From CAYQNU01 sp964419055 (lineage in GTDB: Bacteria; Bacteroidota; Bacteroidia; Flavobacteriales_D; Parvicellaceae): a stretch of 24,065 bases of DNA. The position numbers were made by a program, and so were the translations under genes. The stretch lies in NCBI GenBank assembly GCA_964419055.1, contig CAYQNU010000034.1, positions 1-24,065 of the forward strand, in the 5' to 3' direction. Shown piece by piece: positions 15,172 to 21,765 of the stretch (its first letter is position 1; each line of letters starts with the position of its first letter). The notes beneath the pieces are model-generated. The model did no database searches. It was not told the DNA's origin and saw nothing but the letters and a program-made list of their open reading frames with translations.

Positions 15172-15439
15172 AAACCTGAGTTCGGGATAAAATTCAGTTC
15201 AAAACGCATATAAAAGAACAGTTTCGACTAAAAAAACAAGAAGGAATAACGGGTTATTTCAATTGTTTTTTAAGAAAAAAATGACTTTTATATGCGGATA
15301 ATTAACTTACTTTACATAAAAATCAATTATTCTGTATTAAACTTGTCGTGATTTAGCCCGCTAAAACCCAACAAATTCGCCTTGTCTAATTGTTTTTTTA
15401 TATAATTTGAACTAGAATCCTTATCCCGAACTCAGGTTT
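15172..15439. mobile_element. MITE-like non-coding element with terminal inverted repeats
   Basis: This 268-base element fills most of the 368-base gap between two divergent genes. Its ends are perfect 19-base inverted repeats (15172-15190 and 15421-15439; the left end reads AAACCTGAGTTCGGGATAA). The repeats continue inward imperfectly through ATTC and AGTTCAAA, giving arms of about 32-34 bases (15172-15203 and 15406-15439). Inside is another perfect 12-base inverted repeat, CGCATATAAAAG (15205-15216) and CTTTTATATGCG (15285-15296). There is no ORF of useful length. If the ends are placed at AACC...GGTT, both flanks read TAA, a possible 3-base target duplication, although the AT-rich context makes this weak. 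I infer a miniature transposable element mobilised in trans. Confidence 0.7.
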
Positions 15440-15473
15440 AAAGTAATAAATAACCACTTTACACATTTCAAAC

Positions 15474-15481
15474 TACCTTTG
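15474..15481 (+). promoter_or_regulatory. Putative -7 promoter element of the 15507-16756 operon
   Basis: This reads TACCTTTG (TAnnTTTG), 25 bases before the ATG at 15507. No clear TTG lies at the normal distance upstream. I see no TPP-riboswitch-like conserved segment in front of this thiE-containing unit. Confidence 0.52.
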
Positions 15482-15506
15482 TCTTAAACACTCAATTTGT
15501 GATTGT

Positions 15507-15920
15507 ATGAAAAAAGCATTCTGGATATTTCAAATTAGTAATTTTTTATCATTACTGTTTTTTACAGTAATTATTTTGAATTACATTGTTCCCTCTACTA
15601 TGATTTGGATTAAAGACTACATGTATCTATATTTTGCTGTTATTATTATTGTAATTTACTCTAGGAAATGGGCGTTGAGATTCGACCCAAATGCTGAAAA
15701 TCCTATGACCATTATACCAATATGTAAATATTTGCAATATATTGGCATTGGGTCATTTTTACTTTTTGCCGTATTGCGTATCTTTGGATCTGAGAATTTA
15801 TTAATTATTGGTGCTGGATTTAGTTTAACCTGCATGATTGTAGCTTACTTATTATCATTCATTTTAAAAACAACAAAAGAAAAAGATGCTTCACTGATAG
15901 ACAATATTGATTTTGAATGA
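15507..15920 (+). CDS. Hypothetical four-helix membrane protein
   Basis: This is a 137-residue inner-membrane protein of unknown function. Four hydrophobic segments are visible: about 8-28 (FQISNFLSLLFFTVIILNYIV), 38-50 (DYMYLYFAVIIIVIY), 74-92 (YLQYIGIGSFLLFAVLRIF) and 96-117 (NLLIIGAGFSLTCMIVAYLLSFI). A short charged tail follows (KTTKEKDASLIDNIDFE). It is the first gene of a probable three-gene unit: its stop overlaps the next start by four bases (ATGA), and thiE follows six bases after that. The link to thiamine synthesis is only by position. Confidence 0.8.
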   Translation: MKKAFWIFQISNFLSLLFFTVIILNYIVPSTMIWIKDYMYLYFAVIIIVIYSRKWALRFDPNAENPMTIIPICKYLQYIGIGSFLLFAVLRIFGSENLLIIGAGFSLTCMIVAYLLSFILKTTKEKDASLIDNIDFE

Positions 15921-16102
15921 AAATTACTGAAAAAACAAAAAAAGCATTGGTCATCCTATTTACCTTTATTGGATACACCGCTGGTGGATTAGGAGTTTAT
16001 CTCAAATGGAAAGGTTATGATGATGCCAACTACTTATTAATTGGTGCTATTATTTTTGTTGGTATGAAGTGGGTGCTCACCAATACAAAATTTTTACAAT
16101 AG
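15917..16102 (+). CDS. Small two-helix membrane protein
   Basis: This is a 61-residue protein with two hydrophobic helices: about 9-27 (ALVILFTFIGYTAGGLGVYL) and 36-52 (NYLLIGAIIFVGMKWVL). A basic N-terminus (KITEKTKKA) precedes the first helix. Function unknown. The start overlaps the preceding stop (ATGA) and thiE begins six bases after its stop, so it is embedded in an operon. That supports it being a real gene despite its size. Confidence 0.72.
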   Translation: MKITEKTKKALVILFTFIGYTAGGLGVYLKWKGYDDANYLLIGAIIFVGMKWVLTNTKFLQ

Positions 16103-16108
16103 TAGACT

Positions 16109-16756
16109 ATGAATAACCCAATCTATTTTATTTCTCAAGACATCAATGGCTATCCACATGCAGATCAAATAGAAGACGTATGCAGTGCGGGTATCAGAAT
16201 GATACAGTTTAGAAGTAAGAAACTTACCCTTGATCAACAAATAAACGAAGGAAAAGCTATACGAGAAATCTGCACCAAGTACCAATGTTATTTTATAGTA
16301 AATGACAGTGTTGAAGTGGCATTAGCTTGTGAGGCTGATGGAGTGCATTTGGGCAATGATGATAGGTCTATCCTTGAAGCTCGAAAACTTCTTGGAACTG
16401 AAAAAATAATTGGATACGCTTGTAGCACTTTGAGTGAGGTTAAATCCATTATTAATGAAGACATTGATTATTTAAGTATTGGTCCATACAAACACACCGA
16501 AACAAAAGAAAATATTGGCGCATTATTAGGAATTCAAGGATATGAAGCCATCTTCAATCAATTAGAGGATGAATTTTCATTTCCTGTATTTGCTGTTGGT
16601 GGAATAACATTGGATGATGTAGAAGCCCTAGCAAAACTGCCCTTTACCGGAATTGCAATGTCCAACACTATTATCAAACACAATTTCAAAAACCTTATAG
16701 TCAACCATATAAAAGAGCGATTTGCACAGGGAAAACGCATCATTGGAGAATTATAA
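16109..16756 (+). CDS. thiE: Thiamine-phosphate synthase ThiE
   Basis: ThiE joins hydroxymethylpyrimidine diphosphate and thiazole phosphate to form thiamine monophosphate in the cytoplasm. The 215-residue length is typical. The TIM-barrel landmarks are in order: MIQFRSKK (about 31-38, the family Q-x-R-x-K), YFIVNDSVEVALACEADGVHLGNDD (about 61-85), IIGYACSTLSEV, YLSIGPYKHTETKENIG (about 128-144, corresponding to GP..T.TK) and FAVGGITLDDV (about 168-178). It is the last gene of a unit with two small membrane proteins. No other thi gene is adjacent. Some motif residues differ from textbook ThiE (YACS rather than VSTH), so a TenI-like paralogue is a minor alternative. Confidence 0.88.
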   Translation: MNNPIYFISQDINGYPHADQIEDVCSAGIRMIQFRSKKLTLDQQINEGKAIREICTKYQCYFIVNDSVEVALACEADGVHLGNDDRSILEARKLLGTEKIIGYACSTLSEVKSIINEDIDYLSIGPYKHTETKENIGALLGIQGYEAIFNQLEDEFSFPVFAVGGITLDDVEALAKLPFTGIAMSNTIIKHNFKNLIVNHIKERFAQGKRIIGEL

Positions 16757-16807
16757 TTTATGTTTTTTGAACATTAAATCACCTCATCTTATCGCAAAGA
16801 ATAAAAT

Positions 16808-17830
16808 TTAAAACAACCCTCCTTGAACGAATCCTTTGTCCCTTCCAAGATGTTTGTAAGCCAATTCAGTTGCCACTCGGCCCCGTGAAGTTCGGGCTAA
16901 ATAGCCTTCTTGAATCAAAAAAGGTTCATATACCTCTTCGATGGTTCCGGCTTGTTCGCCAACAGCTGTAGCAATTGTGGTTAATCCCACTGGTCCCCCT
17001 TTAAATTTGTCAATGATGCATGAAAGGATTTTATTATCCATTTCATCCAAACCATGCTTATCTACATTTAAAGCTTCAAGACCCACTTCGGTAATAGAAG
17101 GCGTTATGGTTCCATCACCTTTAATTTGTGCAAAATCTCTAACTCTACGCAACAAAGCATTGGCAATACGAGGGGTACCTCTACTTCTAGAAGCTATACT
17201 AAATGCTGCTTCATATTGAATAGGAATGCGCAGAATATCTGCAGAACGCTCCACAATATCGGTTAGCACCTTTGAATCATAATACTCTAGACGGCATGAA
17301 ATTCCGAATCGAGCTCTCAATGGAGCAGTCAACATACCACTTCGTGTAGTTGCGCCAATCAACGTAAAGGGATTTAATTGAATTTGGACGGTTCGTGCAT
17401 TAGGACCTGAATCAATTAATATATCAATTTTGTAATCTTCCATTGCCGAGTACAAATACTCCTCAATGATGGGGCTCAACCGATGAATTTCATCAATAAA
17501 CAATACGTCACCTTCTTCCAAATTGGTCAACAAACCTGCCAAATCGCCTGGTTTATCTAATACTGGACCAGAGGTAACTTTGAAACCTACATTCATTTCA
17601 TTGGCTATAATGTTGGCAAGGGTAGTTTTCCCTAAACCTGGAGGACCGTGTAATAATACGTGATCTAAGGTTTCTTTTCTCAAAACAGCAGCTTGCACAA
17701 ATACCTCAAGATTATTGACCACTTTTTTTTGTCCTGCAAAATCCTCCAATCTTTTAGGACGCAACACTTTGTCTAACTCCTTATCGGTGTTAGCATCTTC
17801 ATTGCTTCTTAAGTCAAATTCTTCAATCAT
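16808..17830 (-). CDS. ruvB: Holliday junction branch-migration ATPase RuvB
   Basis: RuvB is the hexameric AAA+ motor that, with RuvA, drives branch migration of Holliday junctions during recombination and repair. The 340-residue protein has all family landmarks: LRPKRLEDFAGQ (about 23-34), Walker A GPPGLGKTT (62-70), Walker B LFIDEIHRL (110-118), sensor GATTRSGMLTAPLRARFG, an arginine-finger region, and the C-terminal winged helix ending EPFLIQEGYLARTSRGRVATELAYKHLG. The frame begins at a TTG (17842) inside the promoter box, so the ATG at 17830 is the sensible start (MIEEFDLRSNED). The promoter box ends only nine bases before it. ruvA and ruvC are not adjacent. Confidence 0.97.
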   Translation of the reverse strand: MIEEFDLRSNEDANTDKELDKVLRPKRLEDFAGQKKVVNNLEVFVQAAVLRKETLDHVLLHGPPGLGKTTLANIIANEMNVGFKVTSGPVLDKPGDLAGLLTNLEEGDVLFIDEIHRLSPIIEEYLYSAMEDYKIDILIDSGPNARTVQIQLNPFTLIGATTRSGMLTAPLRARFGISCRLEYYDSKVLTDIVERSADILRIPIQYEAAFSIASRSRGTPRIANALLRRVRDFAQIKGDGTITPSITEVGLEALNVDKHGLDEMDNKILSCIIDKFKGGPVGLTTIATAVGEQAGTIEEVYEPFLIQEGYLARTSRGRVATELAYKHLGRDKGFVQGGLF

Positions 17831-17839
17831 GTGGTGCTG

Positions 17840-17847
17840 CAAAAGTA
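17840..17847 (-). promoter_or_regulatory. Putative -7 promoter element of ruvB
   Basis: On the minus strand this reads TACTTTTG (TAnnTTTG) and ends nine bases before the ruvB ATG, implying a leader of only a few bases. It lies 14 bases past the stop codon of the upstream gene at 17861. Confidence 0.55.
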
Positions 17848-17860
17848 ATGAAAAGATTAA

Positions 17861-18142
17861 TTAATTCTTCTTAATAAACCACTTCTTATAAAATGGTTCA
17901 GGATTTTTTCCAGATTTAAGCCTTTTTGATTTTTTCTTATTAGCTTTCATCATTTTTCGCGTTTCTTTTGTTTGAATTTTTTCGTGTTCGGCTAACAATT
18001 CCTTTTCAGCTTCCTTAGCTTTTTTTTCACGTTTTGCCTTTTCTTTTTCATAGTGTTTATTCTCCGGCTCTCCTTGTGCAAAAGTGTTGAAACTAAACAT
18101 TAGCAGTAAAGAAAAAATCATCAAAATTCTGTTTTTAATCAT
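17861..18142 (-). CDS. Small lysine-rich exported protein
   Basis: This is a 93-residue protein. It has a signal peptide (MIKNRILMIFSLLLMFSFNTFAQG) followed by a very basic helical segment (about 28-80, repeated KAKREKKAKEAEKELLAEHEK, then MMKANKKKSKRLKSGK) and the ending PFYKKWFIKKN. The composition suggests an extended or coiled periplasmic helix, perhaps binding nucleic acid or acidic polymers, but no function is known. It is upstream of ruvB on the same strand. ruvB has its own promoter box, so the two need not be cotranscribed. Confidence 0.72.
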   Translation of the reverse strand: MIKNRILMIFSLLLMFSFNTFAQGEPENKHYEKEKAKREKKAKEAEKELLAEHEKIQTKETRKMMKANKKKSKRLKSGKNPEPFYKKWFIKKN

Positions 18143-18173
18143 ATATATATGGCAATTAATTTCAAAAAAATAG

Positions 18174-18181
18174 TAGATTTG
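18174..18181 (+). promoter_or_regulatory. Putative -7 promoter element of the Rieske-like gene
   Basis: This reads TAGATTTG (TAnnTTTG), 72 bases upstream of the ATG at 18254. It is the only consensus box between the divergent genes on the plus strand. Confidence 0.4.
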
Positions 18182-18253
18182 TAGGATTCAAATAAATAAC
18201 ACTTTTTTACGTTATTCATTACATCTACCAAAACCATTACAAAGATAGAATTA

Positions 18254-18679
18254 ATGAGGATATTTTTATTTTTTTTGGCATCATTATTCGTTTTTTCAAC
18301 ACAATCGTGCAGAAGAAACAGTAATTTAATGCCCTATGTTCCTGTTGACATTTACCTTAATATATCTTTGCCTGCCTATTCTAACCTCAATATAATTGGA
18401 GGTTGGGTTTATGTTACTGGTGGAAACAACGGTCTTTTGGTTTATCGTCAATCTTATGATGTAATTGTAGCATATGAACGCAGATGCACGCACGAAGTTG
18501 AAAATGCTTGTGGTGCTGCTAGTGTTGATAGCACTGGATTAACGGTTACTTGCACGTGCGATGGAAGCAAATATCATATTTTTGATGGTTCGGTTATACA
18601 AGGTCCAGCTGTGTATAGTTTATATCAATATCGTACTACGTTTAATGTAAACACTAACCAAGTTCACATTTACAATTAA
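18254..18679 (+). CDS. Rieske-like small lipoprotein with altered ligand set
   Basis: This is a 141-residue lipoprotein. The signal peptide ends at FSTQSC (Cys19). The C-terminal half has the layout of a Rieske [2Fe-2S] domain: a first ligand pair CTH (in YERRCTHEVENACG) and a second site CTCDGSKYHIFDGSVIQGPA where true Rieske proteins have CPxHGSxFD. Here Asp stands where the second histidine ligand should be, so a canonical 2Cys-2His cluster cannot form unless the nearby His in KYHIFDG substitutes. Similar Rieske-like lipoproteins occur in Flavobacteria (from memory). The role is unknown, perhaps electron transfer or only the fold retained. It is followed after 40 bases by an outer-membrane-type gene on the same strand. 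Confidence 0.75.
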   Translation: MRIFLFFLASLFVFSTQSCRRNSNLMPYVPVDIYLNISLPAYSNLNIIGGWVYVTGGNNGLLVYRQSYDVIVAYERRCTHEVENACGAASVDSTGLTVTCTCDGSKYHIFDGSVIQGPAVYSLYQYRTTFNVNTNQVHIYN

Positions 18680-18719
18680 TCGAATTTAATTGATGAGTGA
18701 TCCTCCATCCGAACTATTT

Positions 18720-19334
18720 ATGAAAAAAATACTACACTTAATTTTATTAGCATTATCCTTTTCAATATCTCATCACATAACTGGACAAAGAGGTACCGAA
18801 CGATTTGATGAAACTAATGTATTTATCGGTTATGGCACATCTAATTTATTAAGTATTGTAAATATTCCAGCCTCAACCAATCCCTACGTTCCGGGCTTTT
18901 ATATTGAGGGAGGAAAACAACTCAATGACCTTAAGTTTATTAAGGGTGGTTTATATCTAAACATTTCAGGTGTTCGAAACAATGTTAATTTGAGAACACT
19001 CAATCTTTTACCCTTAGTAGCCACTTTTGGTGTTGAAAAGGCTTGGCAAAAAGAAAAAATAGCTTTTTCTGCAGGAGTTATGGGATACCTTTCCATGTCC
19101 ACTCGTTTTAATCGTATCAGTGGATTTCGAACGGATGATTATGGATTTGGAATAGCGCCAAATTTATCCATAGGTTATCTTTTGAGACCCGATTTGCTGT
19201 TAAAAGTTCAAAGTGAAATTGGTTTGGGGTTGTATCGTTATTTTAATAATGTAGGTTTCGTTACAAGACAAGCTCTTGAACCTGATATTCGTTTTTTAAA
19301 AAGTTTATCTGTTGGATTACAACACAATTTCTAA
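18720..19334 (+). CDS. Hypothetical outer-membrane-type beta-rich protein
   Basis: This 204-residue exported protein has the look of a small outer-membrane beta barrel. After the signal peptide (MKKILHLILLALSFSISHHITGQ) come alternating hydrophobic strands with Gly/aromatic turns (VFIGYGTSNLLSIVNIP, FYIEGGKQLNDLKFIKGGLYLNISGV, IAFSAGVMGYLSM, GFGIAPNLSIGYLLRPDLLLKVQSEIGLGLYRYF), and the protein ends in Phe (VGLQHNF), as barrel proteins do. I use the ATG at 18720, because it starts directly at the signal peptide; the frame also has an ATG at 18693. It is probably cotranscribed with the Rieske-like lipoprotein upstream. The next gene starts 22 bases after its stop. Confidence 0.78.
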   Translation: MKKILHLILLALSFSISHHITGQRGTERFDETNVFIGYGTSNLLSIVNIPASTNPYVPGFYIEGGKQLNDLKFIKGGLYLNISGVRNNVNLRTLNLLPLVATFGVEKAWQKEKIAFSAGVMGYLSMSTRFNRISGFRTDDYGFGIAPNLSIGYLLRPDLLLKVQSEIGLGLYRYFNNVGFVTRQALEPDIRFLKSLSVGLQHNF

Positions 19335-19356
19335 AATTAATTTTTACTTTTAGCGA

Positions 19357-21645
19357 ATGAAATTGAAAAACTACTACTCAATATTCATTGGTACTTTATT
19401 GATCTTAATCAGCTTTACAAGTCGAGCTCAAAATTATGACTCAATATGGAAGATTTGGTACAATACCAAGTTACACGATACTATTCGATTGGACGCTTTA
19501 TATAAACTTTCTTGGGAAGGCACCTTGTTTTCTGATCCGGATAGTTCTTTCAAATTGGCTCAAATGCAATACGATTACGCCAAAAAGAAAGGATATAAAA
19601 TTTATGAAGCGCAAGCTTTAAATACTCATGGAGTATATTATTATTTCAAGGGTGATCTCTCGATGGCCGAAAAAAAATACCAAGAATCCTTAGCAATAAA
19701 ATTAGAAATCCATGATGAATTAGGTATTGCTGGGACTACCGGAAATCTCGGGCTTATTTATTATTCACAAGGAAATAACCTAAAAGCAATTGAGTATTAT
19801 TTAAAAAGTTTAAAAGCTCAAGAAAAATTAGGTAATCAAAACGGTGCGGCCAATGCTTTAAATAACATTGGCAATGTATACGCATCGTTAGATGAAAAGG
19901 ATAAAGCCATAGAATATTACTTGAAATGTTTGACCCTATTTGAAAACATCAACGATGTGCGTGGTGTAGCTAGCACAAATAACAATCTTGGTGGAATGTA
20001 TATTGAAAAAAATCAATATGAAAAAGCCATACCTTTTCTTGAAAAGTCATTGACAATAAGACGAGAAATTGACGAAAAACAAGGAATTGCTCAAACTCTA
20101 AATAATTTAGGTACGGCATATTTCAACATTAAAAAATACGAACTTAGTAAAGAGTATTTTCAGGAAAGTCTAGAACTACGGAATTTTATACAAGATAATA
20201 ATGGCAAGGCTGCTGTCCTTAAAAATATGGCCAATTTAGAAATTGTATTAAAAAACTATCCAAAAGCAATTGAATTAGCAAATCAAGCCTTAAAATATGC
20301 CAATGAAACGGAAACTATTCATGAGATAAGAGATGCATACGAATCACTTTATGAATCTTATAAGGCTGTTGGAAATGATAAAATGGCCTTGCAATCCTAT
20401 TTCAATTATATAAAAATGAGGGATAGCATTGTAAATGAAGATAATAAATGGTCAGTAATTCAAAAAAGTTTTGAATATGAACAAGAGATAATAGATGCAG
20501 CAGATAGTGTTAAGAGAATGGAAGAAATTAAGGTAACCGAAGCATTAATTGCTAAACAAAATGCTGAGTCTCGCCAAAAAGATATTGAAATAAAATCACG
20601 CAAAAACTTTCAGATAGTTTTAACAATAGGTCTAATTTTAATTGCATTAGTAGCTGTTTTCATTTTTAATAGATTACGATTAATTAGAAAACAAAAATCA
20701 GTTATTGAATTACAAAAAACAGAAGTTGAGCGTCAAAGAGAGTTTGCCATCGAACAAAAAAACATAGCAGAAGAACAACGGAACATAGTAGAAGAAAAAA
20801 ATCAGGAGATTGCTGACTCAATTAATTATGCCAAACGTATTCAAGATGCCATACTTCCTTCCAGAAATGCTTTGATTGAAAACCTAAAAAATGGCTTTGT
20901 ACTTTTCAAACCCAAAGATATTGTTAGTGGGGATTTCTATTGGCTAGAAAAAACCACCCCTTTAGCCCCCTCCATTGGAGGGGGAATGGGGGTGGTTTAT
21001 TTTGCAGCAGCTGACTGCACAGGGCACGGAGTACCAGGCGCAATGGTAAGTGTAGTATGCAGTAACGCACTATCAAAAGCACTTTTAGAGGATGGAGTAG
21101 AAGAACCTGGTAAAATTCTAGATCGAACTCGAGAATTGGTTATTCAACGTTTTTCAAAAAGCGATGAAGAAGTTAAAGATGGAATGGATATTTCGTTGGT
21201 TTCACTTACTACTCAATATTCTAAGGAGCACAACCAACCCTCCACGTTGTTGCAATGGGCAGGAGCCAACAATCCTCTTTGGATTATCAACCCTAACAGA
21301 AATCAATGGCCTGATTCAATGGTATTGTTTGCTGATGGTAAAGGAGCTGAATTCAAGCCTGATAGTCAACCTATTGGAAAATACGAAAGTCAATCACCTT
21401 TCAAAACTCACCAACTTGTTTTAGAAAAAGGAGATACCATCTATGTTTTTACCGATGGTTATCAAGATCAATTTGGAGGGGAAAAAGGAAAAAAACTAAA
21501 GTCTATTGCTTTAAAAAACATATTAGTTTCTCTTTACTATTTACCCATGGATGAACAAAAAGAGCAATTGGAAATTGAGTTCAATAAATGGAAGGGTAGC
21601 ATAGAACAAATAGATGATGTGTGTATTATTGGTGTGAGAATCTAG
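19357..21645 (+). CDS. TPR sensor with SpoIIE/PP2C-type phosphatase domain
   Basis: This is a 762-residue membrane signal transducer. Order of domains: signal peptide (about 1-25); at least six TPR repeats (about 65-350, for example AIEYYLKSLKAQEKLGNQNGAANALNNIG) in the periplasm; a transmembrane helix (about 418-438); a coiled coil (about 445-490); the linker NQEIADSINYAKRIQDAILPS; and a cytoplasmic SpoIIE-type PP2C phosphatase domain (about 500-762). The phosphatase motifs are GDFYW (about 525-529), ADCTGHGVPGAM (552-563), TDGYQDQFGGEKGKK and the terminal DDVCIIGV. Such proteins dephosphorylate anti-anti-sigma-like or other Ser/Thr phosphoproteins; the target is not visible here. Residues about 533-546 are encoded by a GC-rich palindrome that lengthens the loop between GDFYW and the DCTGHG strand by roughly ten residues compared with relatives known to me. 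A near-consensus box TACTTTTA lies at 19345-19352. Confidence 0.92.
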   Translation: MKLKNYYSIFIGTLLILISFTSRAQNYDSIWKIWYNTKLHDTIRLDALYKLSWEGTLFSDPDSSFKLAQMQYDYAKKKGYKIYEAQALNTHGVYYYFKGDLSMAEKKYQESLAIKLEIHDELGIAGTTGNLGLIYYSQGNNLKAIEYYLKSLKAQEKLGNQNGAANALNNIGNVYASLDEKDKAIEYYLKCLTLFENINDVRGVASTNNNLGGMYIEKNQYEKAIPFLEKSLTIRREIDEKQGIAQTLNNLGTAYFNIKKYELSKEYFQESLELRNFIQDNNGKAAVLKNMANLEIVLKNYPKAIELANQALKYANETETIHEIRDAYESLYESYKAVGNDKMALQSYFNYIKMRDSIVNEDNKWSVIQKSFEYEQEIIDAADSVKRMEEIKVTEALIAKQNAESRQKDIEIKSRKNFQIVLTIGLILIALVAVFIFNRLRLIRKQKSVIELQKTEVERQREFAIEQKNIAEEQRNIVEEKNQEIADSINYAKRIQDAILPSRNALIENLKNGFVLFKPKDIVSGDFYWLEKTTPLAPSIGGGMGVVYFAAADCTGHGVPGAMVSVVCSNALSKALLEDGVEEPGKILDRTRELVIQRFSKSDEEVKDGMDISLVSLTTQYSKEHNQPSTLLQWAGANNPLWIINPNRNQWPDSMVLFADGKGAEFKPDSQPIGKYESQSPFKTHQLVLEKGDTIYVFTDGYQDQFGGEKGKKLKSIALKNILVSLYYLPMDEQKEQLEIEFNKWKGSIEQIDDVCIIGVRI
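20951..20998. repeat. GC-rich palindromic repeat inserted in frame in a coding region
   Basis: AAACCACCCC (20951-20960) pairs perfectly with GGGGTGGTTT (20989-20998). Inside that, CCCCCTCC (20966-20973) pairs with GGAGGGGG (20977-20984) around an ATT loop, with a small internal bulge. The 48-base block is strikingly GC-rich in an AT-rich gene and is read as TTPLAPSIGGGMGVV. It resembles the dispersed C/G-rich palindromes seen in many Bacteroidota genomes (from memory). This is the only copy I found in the window. Confidence 0.82.
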
Positions 21646-21765
21646 TCCAAACAACTATTTTGTTTCGTTATCACATAATAATTTATTGAAACGAGATGAA
21701 CTAAATAATTTCGACATATGAGCAAAACAAAAATTTCCTGATTTTAATCAAAAAACGGTTATTTG

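Noticed and set aside
15440..15506. TPP riboswitch in front of the thiE-containing unit
   Set aside because: No CTGAGA-type thi-box segment or paired helices were found. The leader from the promoter box is only about 20 bases.
16757..16807. Hairpin between the convergent thiE and ruvB ends as a terminator
   Set aside because: ATGTT and AACAT can pair around a T-rich loop, but the stem is too short and AT-rich to support the call.
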